Part shown: positions 18,165 to 26,327 of the stretch, piece by piece
How positions within the stretch are numbered: the first letter of the stretch is position 1
Layout of the letters: every line of letters begins with the position of its first letter
From: JAVBOD01 sp031551045
GTDB taxonomy: Bacteria; Bacteroidota; Bacteroidia; Bacteroidales; UBA932
Reading direction: 5' to 3'
Length of the DNA stretch: 34,122 nucleotides
NCBI GenBank assembly: GCA_031551045.1
Contig: JAVBOD010000021.1
Coordinates: 1-34,122, forward strand
Notes under the pieces: generated by a model
The model's input: the letters and a program-made list of their open reading frames with translations, nothing else
Told to the model about the DNA's origin: nothing
The model's database searches: none
Made by a program: the position numbers and the translations under genes

Positions 18165-19151
18165 CTATAGATGAATGGCTTGGCCCATCATCATATCGTC
18201 TTCTGTGGTGTTAGTCGTTTTCTTTAAAGCAACATAATTATAGGATATACAGCCTATCGATAAAAAAAATATATCCAAATGGTGTAATATCTTTAATTGT
18301 AACTTATCCAATCTGTTTATTTTTCCGGTCTCTACCAGCCGGTTGTATATCTTGCATTCTATGTGTTGTACAATATAATTGAAATATAAGCGCTCCTTTT
18401 TCATAAGAGGAAAGGCTATTTCTTTTTTAAAAGCATAGAGCGATGGGAAGAAGTGTTTCTTCGGGATGCAACTGCCGTTTGAAGTGGCGTTCGGGTGTAT
18501 CCTGTAGCCCACCAGTACTTCATTATTGAAATAAAATTTATATCCGTTCGTCAGGCATTTAATCCACATCGGATCGTCTTCCAGCATCGGGTAGCGGGGA
18601 TTGAACCCGCCCAGTTTGAGCATTGCTGCCCGTTTCATAAAAACGCCGGGCGATTTGATATAGCCTCCTATTAATTCTCTTTTTAGCTGCTCATGGATGT
18701 CGTCGCTGATTTTGAAGGTCGGCCAGATATACAGCAAATTGTCAGGATGTCCTTCAAATACCCTGACGGAAGACACTACCAGCGCTACATCTTCTTTCTT
18801 TTTTCTCCGTACGAAAGAAATCACCGAGCTTATTGCATGAGGATATAGAATATCGTCGCCTGCAATGAATTTAATCCATTCTCCGCTTGTTTGCTGCAAT
18901 GTTCTTGAACAGTTGGCCGTGATTCCCGTATTTTTTCCCGTTGTTAGCACCTCTACTTTTGTGAATTTATGCCCGAATTCGGATATCCATTGTTGAACTT
19001 TTTCAAGCGTATCATCGCTCGAACAATCGTCCGAAACAATCAACTCGATATTCGGATAGTCCTGCTTGTACACGCTTTCCAGCGTTTCTACTACAAATTC
19101 CGAGGAATTGTAAGTAATCACACCGATGGAAACCAATGGTAACGTATTCAT
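18165..19151 (-). CDS. Family 2 glycosyltransferase, copy B of a tandem pair
   Basis: 328 residues, collinear with copy A and with well over half of positions the same by eye. VIGVITYNSSEF-type start, VSDDCSSDD (39-47) and LEDDPMW are kept, but the DXD segment reads AGDD (97-100) instead of DGDD: the first acidic residue is Ala. Some active GT2s have this form, so loss of activity is not implied; altered donor or metal handling is possible. It carries about 25 extra C-terminal residues ending QAIHL. Follows the GNAT gene by 13 bases. Confidence 0.92.
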   Translation of the reverse strand: MNTLPLVSIGVITYNSSEFVVETLESVYKQDYPNIELIVSDDCSSDDTLEKVQQWISEFGHKFTKVEVLTTGKNTGITANCSRTLQQTSGEWIKFIAGDDILYPHAISSVISFVRRKKKEDVALVVSSVRVFEGHPDNLLYIWPTFKISDDIHEQLKRELIGGYIKSPGVFMKRAAMLKLGGFNPRYPMLEDDPMWIKCLTNGYKFYFNNEVLVGYRIHPNATSNGSCIPKKHFFPSLYAFKKEIAFPLMKKERLYFNYIVQHIECKIYNRLVETGKINRLDKLQLKILHHLDIFFLSIGCISYNYVALKKTTNTTEDDMMMGQAIHL

Positions 19152-19164
19152 CTCCTTCTTCCTT

Positions 19165-19635
19165 TTAATTAAATAGCGCGCCTGCCTCTAACGTCAATTG
19201 CATCAGCACTAAATTATTTTCCTCGCCGATACGGTTAAAATTCATCTTTTCGTATAATTTGATAGCCCGTTGATTCTGCGGAATAACTTTCAAATACAAG
19301 CCTTGCAGTTTCATTTCTTTTGCCATTTCTATTGCGTAGGCCACCATCAAAGGCCCTATTTTTTTTCCTAAATATTCTTTTTCTCCGATGTAGCCCCAGT
19401 ATTCGGCTTTATGCTCCGTAATATTTTTGAGCCCCAGCACACCTATCGGCTTGTGTGATTCCGTCACGCCCCAAATTTTATAGTCACGCCTGCCCGGCAA
19501 CGAACGGAACCATGCCTGCTGCTCTTCTTTTGAAAAATCGGGAGTATTGGTCAACAACTTAATTTCCGGTTCGTTTAACCACTCCCATGATTTTTCCAGA
19601 AACACTTGTGAATATGCTACAAACTCTACCTGCAT
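19165..19635 (-). CDS. GNAT-family N-acetyltransferase
   Basis: 156 residues with a RimJ/PseH-like GNAT fold. The acetyl-CoA motif A is YLGKKIGPLMVAYAIEMA (88-105), followed by NQRAIKLYEKMNF (121-133), the usual motif B. In surface-sugar loci such enzymes N-acetylate an amino sugar on its nucleotide carrier. With FdtA- and FdtB-like genes in the same operon, the most economical proposal is acetylation of dTDP-3-amino-3,6-dideoxyhexose, though known QdtC enzymes use a different (left-handed beta-helix) fold. Two bases separate it from the FemAB-like gene. Confidence 0.85.
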   Translation of the reverse strand: MQVEFVAYSQVFLEKSWEWLNEPEIKLLTNTPDFSKEEQQAWFRSLPGRRDYKIWGVTESHKPIGVLGLKNITEHKAEYWGYIGEKEYLGKKIGPLMVAYAIEMAKEMKLQGLYLKVIPQNQRAIKLYEKMNFNRIGEENNLVLMQLTLEAGALFN

Positions 19636-19637
19636 GG

Positions 19638-20576
19638 CTAAAAGCTTATTTCATAAATGTCATAAACAATTCCCCGCGCTCCGAATCCTTCTTTTTGGAA
19701 TATTAAATTTTCGTTTAAATAATTTCCCATTTGTTCGGTCGAATGTCCGAAGTCGATATAAGGATAATCCCTGTATTTCTCGTTAATCAGGTACGCGAAT
19801 AATACATCAAGGGCTCCGGAATCTTTCCCTTCCGGGCTGGCCGTGGAATACTGGGCGCGGATAACTTGTGTTGTGATATAGATTACCGTGCCGCCTACCA
19901 CCGTTTCGCCTTTATATACTAAAAACAGCTTGATGTTGTCGGGAAAACGCGAGTGTAGCAATTCTATTTCGGCGAGCGAGTGTACCGGTTTTATTCCGTA
20001 TTTATTATTTAAGTTGCTTTGTAAAATCGCCCAGAATGCAGCAAAGTCGGTGCTTTCTACAACCTTTAATCCCAAAGTCGATGCTTTATGGATACCGTAT
20101 TTTCTGGAACTGTCGAATTTTAATTTATGATGCTGGAAAATGACGGATGCAATATTACAGCCAATGGTCTTAACTTGGCAGTACCTGAAAAAAGCATATA
20201 AATCTTCCTGCGAGGGATAGAGGTGGTAGATAAACGGTATCGATTTATAAATCATTTTATTCATACCTGCTGACAATAAGTATGAATTTACCTGCTGAAC
20301 GGTTTCCAACATACCGGAGGTGGTTACTTTGGGATGAATAAGATAACCTCCGTAAGTTAATCCTTGATGGGAGCAGAGCGTATTGTCCGTCCTATGTGCC
20401 GGAAGTATCGCGTAAAGAGCGTTTTTCCGGTAAACCATCAGCGAGAAATCTTCGAACCTGTCCGAATGATAATCCATATACCTTCGGTCAAATAAAAACG
20501 TCCCGTTTTTTGACTGAGATACAAAGTCGTTCCACTCGCGCTCTTTCTCTTGTGTATATTTTACAACCTCAATCAT
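19638..20576 (-). CDS. FemAB-like / GNAT-type acyltransferase
   Basis: 312 residues with the double-GNAT pattern of PF13480-type proteins: an N-terminal half (WNDFVSQSKNGTFLFDRRYM; LYAILPAHR; GLTYGGYL) and a C-terminal half with FLVYKGETVVGGTVIYI and YIDFGHSTEQMGNYLNEN. Members in exopolysaccharide loci are thought to transfer acyl or aminoacyl groups to sugar amines; no substrate can be assigned. Its start overlaps the FdtA stop by 8 bases, so the two are translationally coupled, linking it to the amino-sugar branch. Confidence 0.8.
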   Translation of the reverse strand: MIEVVKYTQEKEREWNDFVSQSKNGTFLFDRRYMDYHSDRFEDFSLMVYRKNALYAILPAHRTDNTLCSHQGLTYGGYLIHPKVTTSGMLETVQQVNSYLLSAGMNKMIYKSIPFIYHLYPSQEDLYAFFRYCQVKTIGCNIASVIFQHHKLKFDSSRKYGIHKASTLGLKVVESTDFAAFWAILQSNLNNKYGIKPVHSLAEIELLHSRFPDNIKLFLVYKGETVVGGTVIYITTQVIRAQYSTASPEGKDSGALDVLFAYLINEKYRDYPYIDFGHSTEQMGNYLNENLIFQKEGFGARGIVYDIYEISF

Positions 20577-20985
20577 TTTTTAGTTGTTTAAATTCCTCGT
20601 AATCCCTGATATAGTCCGCTTCGTCATATTCGTGCGAAGCCAGAACCAAACAAGTAGCTCCTGATGAAAAATTATTTATCTCCCGCCATAATCCGGGTAT
20701 TATCAATAGTCCGTAGTAAGGCCTGTTGAGTGTAATCGTTCTTCTCACTTTACCGTCGTCCAGCAATACATCAAAACTGCCGCCCGCGGCGATAATCAGT
20801 TGGCTCAATTCCCGGTGGGCATGGCCGCCCCTGCTTTCCCCGCCCGGAACATCATACAGGTAATAAACCCTTTTTATATCGAATGGTACGACCTTCCCAT
20901 TTTCGACCACCGTAATATTTCCTTTTGTATGGTGATGTTTGTCGAATTCTAATATCGTACAATCAAAAACAGTTGACGTTTTCAT
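20569..20985 (-). CDS. fdtA: FdtA/QdtA-like dTDP-4-keto-6-deoxyglucose 3,4-ketoisomerase
   Basis: 138 residues, a single cupin of the FdtA/WxcM-C type. It has DVPGGESRGGHAHREL (45-60) with both conserved active-site histidines (H55, H57), a FDVLLDDGK strand, and the C-terminal DEADYIRDYEEF typical of the family. The enzyme moves the keto group from C4 to C3 of dTDP-6-deoxyhexose so that a DegT-type aminotransferase can add an amine at C3. The aminotransferase lies in the same operon (24090-25199). FdtA- versus QdtA-type stereochemistry (galacto or gluco product) cannot be decided here. Confidence 0.88.
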   Translation of the reverse strand: MKTSTVFDCTILEFDKHHHTKGNITVVENGKVVPFDIKRVYYLYDVPGGESRGGHAHRELSQLIIAAGGSFDVLLDDGKVRRTITLNRPYYGLLIIPGLWREINNFSSGATCLVLASHEYDEADYIRDYEEFKQLKND

Positions 20986-20986
20986 T

Positions 20987-21388
20987 TTACACCCCCTTTT
21001 TCAGTTTGTAAGTTTCAAAGTCTCTGATATAATCATTGGCGTCGTATAAAACGGATGATAACACGAGAGATAACGAATTGGTGGAGAAATTCTCCATGTG
21101 GCGCCACATCATTTTGGGTATATAAAGCCCGTAGTACGACCTGTTCAGGTGGTACCGGCATTCTTTTTTTCCATCGTTCAGCACCACATCAAGGCTCCCC
21201 GAAAGCGCTATCACAAATTCTTCGCTTTGAAGATAAGCGTGTCCGCCCCGGTCTTCTCCGCCGGGTACGTCGTATATCCAGAAGGTTCTCTTTATCTCGA
21301 AAGGAATATGGTTATTTCCTTCCAGGAACGAAAGGTTTCCCCGTTGGTCAAGGATCCTTGGTAATTCTATGATTCTCGGCTCTTGCAT
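20987..21388 (-). CDS. FdtA-like cupin paralog with altered active site (HAH to HAY)
   Basis: 133 residues, clearly a paralog of the next gene, whose start follows this stop after one base. The core DVPGGEDRGGHAYLQ (40-54) keeps the first histidine (H50) but has Tyr52 where FdtA/QdtA have the second. The rest (LDVVLNDGK, LNRSYYGLYIP, DANDYIRDFETYK) is conserved. It may be an isomerase with different chemistry, a structural subunit in a heterodimer with its neighbour, or a sugar-binding protein. Tandem FdtA-like genes are not rare in Bacteroidetes polysaccharide loci, but the role of the second copy is unclear to me. Confidence 0.85.
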   Translation of the reverse strand: MQEPRIIELPRILDQRGNLSFLEGNNHIPFEIKRTFWIYDVPGGEDRGGHAYLQSEEFVIALSGSLDVVLNDGKKECRYHLNRSYYGLYIPKMMWRHMENFSTNSLSLVLSSVLYDANDYIRDFETYKLKKGV

Positions 21389-21400
21389 GGTTCTATGATA

Positions 21401-22888
21401 TTAATCGTTCTTTCGTTTTGTTTTAGATAAAATAAATTCTTTAAGCGCCAAGCGGTTATTGAGTTCCCGCAGGGAATAAAGCGAGGAGGCTATAATTAAA
21501 CAGCTTCCTAAAAGGTAGTGATAGGGCGACGGTACAAACCTTACGATGCAGAAACAGGCGACGGCGCAAAGGAACTGTAATCCGAAAATTTTAATAAAGT
21601 AACGGCTGAATTTAAACTCGTATTTGTAGCCGCAGATAATCGTTACTTGCATTAAATAAATCACAAAACCGGCTAATGACGCGATTCCCAGCCCGTCTAA
21701 GCCCATCCATTTATAACCGGCAATGTTGAACAGAAGAATGTATATGCTGGATATTGCCTCGTTGATAAGGTACAATTTGGACGCACCTTTGGCTAAAAAC
21801 AAGATACCGACAGCCCAGCCGGCGGCTTTGAAAAATATGCCCAGGGCCGCCCAGTGAATCATTTCGTTGATGGGGGTGAACTGGTCGGAATAGAGTATTT
21901 GCACCACCCAGTGGATAAACACGAAGAACACCATGAGGATGGGCGCTAAAATCAGAATAGCGATTTCGGCCTGTTGGTTAATCATCTCTTTGGACAGCTG
22001 CTTGTCGTGCGCCACGCCCGACAGGCGCGGATAATAGTCGGTAGCCATCGCCGAAAATATCAGTCCGGTGTAGGTCCCGATGATGGTAAACCCTGCATTG
22101 AAAAGCCCTACATCTGCCACGCTTCCGGTTCTACTGATATAAACGCGCACAAGGTATGACACGGCCATGGTGATAATCCCGCTCAGGCTTAGCATAAGGC
22201 CCATGGTGAGCATGCTCTTTCCTTCTTGCCATGTTTCATGCAGGGAAAGATTCACCCGGTTTACTTTGATTTGCCGGGCGTAGAAATAGGGGATGAAAAA
22301 AGTAATAAGCGCAAAAGAGATGATAGCCGGAACAATGCCGTCTAACCCGAAAAAATAATATAACGGAACGGAGATGAGCAAACCCAGCAAAGAGCCCCAC
22401 ACGGTGGCTTTAGCCAGTGATTTTAACTTACGCATTCCTTGCAGTAACGCGTTTGGGCCGGTGGCTAATTGCCGGAATAAAAGCGATACGGACAACAACA
22501 TGAAGGCATAGGTATAGTCCTTGTTTTCAAAGGTTAGTTCGCTTAACCAGGGCGACAACACTAACATGAGAAGCGCACCTAACAAACCCGTAATCCATAC
22601 GAGCCGGCGCAGGGCCGTGACGGTTCTGTCCAGTTTGTACTGATCGCCTGAAGCATCGGCGGCCGCGATGTTCCGGACGGCGCTGGTGCCTAATCCGAAA
22701 CTTGTAAGGCTGCTGATGATATCGCTGGTCGAATTTAACAGGCTGGCAATACCCATACCGGTAGGGCCTAAAAGCACCGCAATAAATTTTGATTTGACGA
22801 TGCTAATCAGAATATTGAATACCTGCACTCCTCCGAAAAGTCCGGTGGCTTTGAAAATTTGGCGATATGACGAACGTTGTGCTTCCAA
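21401..22888 (-). CDS. wzx: Wzx-type lipid-linked oligosaccharide flippase
   Basis: 495 residues with about 14 hydrophobic segments, MATE/MVF-like polysaccharide flippase family. The N-terminus IFKATGLFGGVQVFNILISI followed by KFIAVLLGPTGMGIASLLNS is typical of Bacteroidetes O-antigen flippases. The start is the TTG at 22888, two bases after the acyltransferase stop; the next ATG would be about 44 codons in and would remove the conserved first membrane helix. It is predicted to move undecaprenyl-linked repeat units to the periplasmic face for polymerisation. Confidence 0.9.
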   Translation of the reverse strand: MEAQRSSYRQIFKATGLFGGVQVFNILISIVKSKFIAVLLGPTGMGIASLLNSTSDIISSLTSFGLGTSAVRNIAAADASGDQYKLDRTVTALRRLVWITGLLGALLMLVLSPWLSELTFENKDYTYAFMLLSVSLLFRQLATGPNALLQGMRKLKSLAKATVWGSLLGLLISVPLYYFFGLDGIVPAIISFALITFFIPYFYARQIKVNRVNLSLHETWQEGKSMLTMGLMLSLSGIITMAVSYLVRVYISRTGSVADVGLFNAGFTIIGTYTGLIFSAMATDYYPRLSGVAHDKQLSKEMINQQAEIAILILAPILMVFFVFIHWVVQILYSDQFTPINEMIHWAALGIFFKAAGWAVGILFLAKGASKLYLINEAISSIYILLFNIAGYKWMGLDGLGIASLAGFVIYLMQVTIICGYKYEFKFSRYFIKIFGLQFLCAVACFCIVRFVPSPYHYLLGSCLIIASSLYSLRELNNRLALKEFILSKTKRKND

Positions 22889-22890
22889 GG

Positions 22891-23946
22891 TTAAACTAAT
22901 TCAAGGGTTTTGTTTTTTGAGGGCTGTTTTTTCGCCCCTATGATATACGGGAAATACGTCCTGATAATATAAACGGGAATAAAAGACACCAACAGCAAGG
23001 CAAATGATATCACAAAAGCCTCGAAGCTGCCGTATGTCACCTCCATGCCTTTGGTATGCATGATGATTTTATAGATATGTTCCACCACCCAAATGCTGAT
23101 GTACTGCATGCCGAAAATGATAATCGAATTTCGTCCCATGTAGGCCAGGAATGTAAAATATACGTTTGAAAACAAACGGCTAAAGAACATGATGCTTAAA
23201 GAAAAGACAATTCCGTTGATGTAAAATAAGAATATATTTTTCCCGTAGTCATCCAACACCATCGAGCCTTTTCCGTTGAGCCTGCTTAGAAAATAACTGG
23301 CAGTTATTCCTGCGATGACTATCAGCAGGGTTTGATACCATTGGTACTTGGGCTTATCGATTACGCGTTTAAGGTAAAATCCGAAGGTGTAAAACGGCAA
23401 TGCCATCAGCCCGCTGTCTATGCTAAAGTACAGGTTGAAATGGGACTGCTTCAACAGAAGGATAAGCGCCACACAACAAACATTGATGGCCAACAACAGA
23501 TATTTATGGAAGAAGCCGGCCTTAAAAACGAGTTTGCACCAGAACAATGCAAATAGAAACCAAAGCGGCCCGTTGGTCATATGAGCAAAGCCCGGATTAC
23601 TGGTCGCAATGCTGGGATCTCCCAGCAACATCCCTATAAGGGGGCTGATGAATGCATCGTGCGGATTAAACGATTCGTGCCGGAAATAAATAATAAGCCA
23701 CCATACATACGTTATGATGCTGAATGCAATGTACGGCACGATAAGTGTTTTGAAATTTCTTTTAATAGTCTCGGGGAATGTTCGTTTATTGTTATCGATA
23801 AATCCTGATAGAATGAAAAATAGCGGCATAAAATAAGGGAAAAATCGCGCCTCTGCATTTACCGCAAAATGGGTCATAAAGACAAAATAGTTGCCTAACA
23901 CTCTGGCATAGTCAACCCAGATAATTCTATCAGATTGTGCTTTCAT
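22891..23946 (-). CDS. Membrane acyltransferase (Acyltransferase_3 / OafA-like)
   Basis: 351 residues with about 10 membrane helices. The N-terminus VDYARVLGNYFVFMTH (11-26) is the family motif with the conserved His26, followed by FFPYFMPLFFILSGFI. These integral membrane enzymes O-acylate (usually O-acetylate) surface polysaccharides. It lacks a periplasmic SGNH domain. Two bases separate it from wzx, so the modification may act on the lipid-linked unit or on the polymer. Substrate position unknown. Confidence 0.88.
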   Translation of the reverse strand: MKAQSDRIIWVDYARVLGNYFVFMTHFAVNAEARFFPYFMPLFFILSGFIDNNKRTFPETIKRNFKTLIVPYIAFSIITYVWWLIIYFRHESFNPHDAFISPLIGMLLGDPSIATSNPGFAHMTNGPLWFLFALFWCKLVFKAGFFHKYLLLAINVCCVALILLLKQSHFNLYFSIDSGLMALPFYTFGFYLKRVIDKPKYQWYQTLLIVIAGITASYFLSRLNGKGSMVLDDYGKNIFLFYINGIVFSLSIMFFSRLFSNVYFTFLAYMGRNSIIIFGMQYISIWVVEHIYKIIMHTKGMEVTYGSFEAFVISFALLLVSFIPVYIIRTYFPYIIGAKKQPSKNKTLELV

Positions 23947-23967
23947 ACGATTTTAAAATTCGTTTTT

Positions 23968-24078
23968 TTAGCTCATGAAATCATTGTCGTCTCTAGGAAA
24001 TTTGGTTTTTCTCTTCAATAAATAGTAAACTTCTTCTTTCGTGTGTAATGTCGGATACTTGTATAATTCTAATATTAC
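23968..24078 (-). pseudogene. Remnant of a protein C-terminus between operon genes
   Basis: In an otherwise gapless operon, 143 bases separate the acyltransferase and aminotransferase genes. One - strand frame encodes 36 protein-like residues, starting VILELYKYPTLHTKEEVYYL and ending KFPRDDNDFMS before a TAA (23968-23970). A stop codon precedes the segment and there is no start codon. The balanced, hydrophilic composition looks like the end of a once-longer gene, probably deleted or replaced when the locus was rearranged. I do not recognise the parent family. Confidence 0.45.
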
Positions 24079-24089
24079 TTAATAGCGGC

Positions 24090-25199
24090 TTATAATGTAA
24101 ATTGATTCAACGTGCTTACAATGTTCTCCACTTCCTGCATTTCCATCACGGGGCTGATAGGGATGCTTAGCGCCCTGTCGTGTATCTGCTCCGTTACAGG
24201 AAGCGATAGCCCGTTCCATTCAGTGTACGCTTTTTGCCGGTGTGGAGGAATCGGATAATGAATCACTGTTTGAATATCATGCTTGTTCAGATACTGCTGA
24301 AGCCGCTCCCTTTCCTGGCACAAGACGACGAACAGGTGAAAAACATGATCCGCGTTGCCCGAATAGTAGGGCAACACCAACGCCGGATTTGTTATTTCGT
24401 TCAGATAAATCTTGGCTATTTCCCGTCTCCGGTCATTGTCGCGGTCCAGGTATTTCAATTTTACGTCCAATACGGCGGCCTGTATTTCGTCCAAGCGGCT
24501 GTTGACGCCTTTATATTCATTGACATATTTTTTGTGTGAACCATAGTTGGCCAAAGCGCGAATCGTGGCGGCCAGTTCGTCGTCGTTGGTCGTAACGGCT
24601 CCCGCATCGCCCATGGCTCCCAGGTTTTTACCCGGATAGAATGAATGTCCCGCTATCTCGCCGATATTTCCCGATTTTCGCCCGTCTGCCGTTTGTACCG
24701 CGCCTTGTGATTGTGCAGCGTCTTCAATGACATGGAGGCGGTATTGCTTTGCAATCCGGAGAATTGGAGCCATATCGCATAATTGCCCGTACAGATGCAC
24801 AGGAAGTATTCCTCTTGTTCGGGGAGTAATGTGTTTCTCCAAGTGTTCGGGCTCAATATTGTAGGTGTGCGGATTGGGTTCTATCAGTACGGGGACAAGG
24901 CCGTTTTCCGAAATGGCCAAAATGCTGGCAATATAGGTATTGGCTGCCACCAATATTTCGTCTCCGTCTTTCATCATTCCCAGTTCTTTGTAAGCCCTGA
25001 GAATAAGCGTTAAAGCATCCAGCCCGTTGGCCACGCCAATGCAATGCTTTGTGCCGCAATATGCCGCATAATGCTGTTCAAAGCGTTTATCCGCTTCTCC
25101 TAAAATGTACCAGCCATTATCAAGCACTTCGTTCACGGCTTTTTTTATTTCCGATTCGTACTGTTGATTTACTTTGTATAGGTCTAAGAACTTAATCAT
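24090..25199 (-). CDS. fdtB: DegT/DnrJ/EryC1 (FdtB/QdtB-like) sugar 3-aminotransferase
   Basis: 369 residues, PLP-dependent fold type I sugar aminotransferase. It begins FLDLYKVNQQYESEI, has the cofactor region IEDAAQSQGA with Asp160, and the Schiff-base Lys191 in GHSFYPGKNLGAMGDAGA (184-201). The end NSRLDEIQAAVLDVKL and HYPIPPHRQ are typical of the FdtB/QdtB/DesV branch, which aminates C3 of dTDP-3-keto-6-deoxyhexoses from glutamate. FdtA-like isomerases in the same operon supply that substrate. The C3 specificity is inferred from family resemblance and context. Confidence 0.92.
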   Translation of the reverse strand: MIKFLDLYKVNQQYESEIKKAVNEVLDNGWYILGEADKRFEQHYAAYCGTKHCIGVANGLDALTLILRAYKELGMMKDGDEILVAANTYIASILAISENGLVPVLIEPNPHTYNIEPEHLEKHITPRTRGILPVHLYGQLCDMAPILRIAKQYRLHVIEDAAQSQGAVQTADGRKSGNIGEIAGHSFYPGKNLGAMGDAGAVTTNDDELAATIRALANYGSHKKYVNEYKGVNSRLDEIQAAVLDVKLKYLDRDNDRRREIAKIYLNEITNPALVLPYYSGNADHVFHLFVVLCQERERLQQYLNKHDIQTVIHYPIPPHRQKAYTEWNGLSLPVTEQIHDRALSIPISPVMEMQEVENIVSTLNQFTL

Positions 25200-25225
25200 A
25201 AAAAGATTGTTTTTCAGTTATGCCA

Positions 25226-26287
25226 TTATTTTTCGGACAGAAAGAAATAATAGCTTTTGAGTTTTCCTCTTGTTATTTTATTCATGAAACGGCCGGTACG
25301 GCTCATGCATATATAACCATACGGATGTATTTTCGCGGATAACATCATAAAACGGGATACGGTGCCCGATACCTGTTTTAAAGAGATAGCGCTTAATTGT
25401 TTGACTTTTGCTTTAAAAACTTCTTTCGGCAGATACTGCGGTAAGGCAATCATGTTGTTTAAAAAACTTATCAAAAGCAACACCGTAGTTGTTTTGACTT
25501 TTCGCAAAGCGCTGTGATATTCCGGATGTTGTTCTACAAAACGATAACGTTGATATTGGGCATTGCAATAACTCAAATGATTATACATCAGCGCCGATAG
25601 GCTCTTTTGTTTGGTAAGGGCATTGTCTCTCTGAAGGTAATAGTAATACTCGTCGTGCAGATATACGCTTTGCGAAGCCTTGTGAAACAAATGATGGGAA
25701 ATGAAATCTTCGCCCCAGGTGATATCCTTTTCAAATTGTATATGCTCGAACAAAGGTGTTTTGAAAATTTTGCACCACAACCACGAACGCCATTTTTGAT
25801 CATCCAAAATCAACAGAACGCCTTCGGTACGCCCCACTATTTCATAGTTTCCTTTTCGTTGCTCATTGTCGCGGTGCTCCACGCGCCCGTCTTCATAGAC
25901 CACGCAAACGCCGCATTGCGCAATATCGGAATTGGTGGACAACAATGCCGACATCATCTCGGTGTACATCTCGGCATGTATCCAGTCGTCGGCATCTACG
26001 AACGTAACATACTCGCCTGTCGTATTGTCAATTCCTGTCTTACGGGCATAGGGGAGTCCTTCGTTTGGTTTATGAATTACCCGGATGCGCTTATCGCGTT
26101 CTTGCCACGCATCGCAAATTTTTCCGCAATTATCAGGGCTGCCGTCATCAATCAGCAATATCTCTAAATTAGCATATGTTTGACTAACGATAGATGAAAT
26201 GCACTTATCCAGGTATTGTTCAACCTTATAACAAGGCACAATGACCGTAAGAAGTGGTTGATTTGTTAATGGTTGATGCATATTCAT
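25226..26287 (-). CDS. Family 2 (GT-A) glycosyltransferase
   Basis: 353 residues. LTVIVPCYKVEQYLDKCI (13-30), LLIDDGSPDNC (44-54), NEGLPYARKTGID (75-87) and the metal-binding DADD (98-101) are standard GT2 features; WGEDFISHHLF in the middle is the probable ED catalytic-base segment. The C-terminal 120 residues are basic with hydrophobic stretches and may associate with the membrane. It is the first glycosyltransferase after wzc, 40 bases downstream. Confidence 0.92.
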   Translation of the reverse strand: MNMHQPLTNQPLLTVIVPCYKVEQYLDKCISSIVSQTYANLEILLIDDGSPDNCGKICDAWQERDKRIRVIHKPNEGLPYARKTGIDNTTGEYVTFVDADDWIHAEMYTEMMSALLSTNSDIAQCGVCVVYEDGRVEHRDNEQRKGNYEIVGRTEGVLLILDDQKWRSWLWCKIFKTPLFEHIQFEKDITWGEDFISHHLFHKASQSVYLHDEYYYYLQRDNALTKQKSLSALMYNHLSYCNAQYQRYRFVEQHPEYHSALRKVKTTTVLLLISFLNNMIALPQYLPKEVFKAKVKQLSAISLKQVSGTVSRFMMLSAKIHPYGYICMSRTGRFMNKITRGKLKSYYFFLSEK

Positions 26288-26327
26288 TTCAGATAGTTGA
26301 GTTTAACAGCGCTCGCCAACACTTTTC

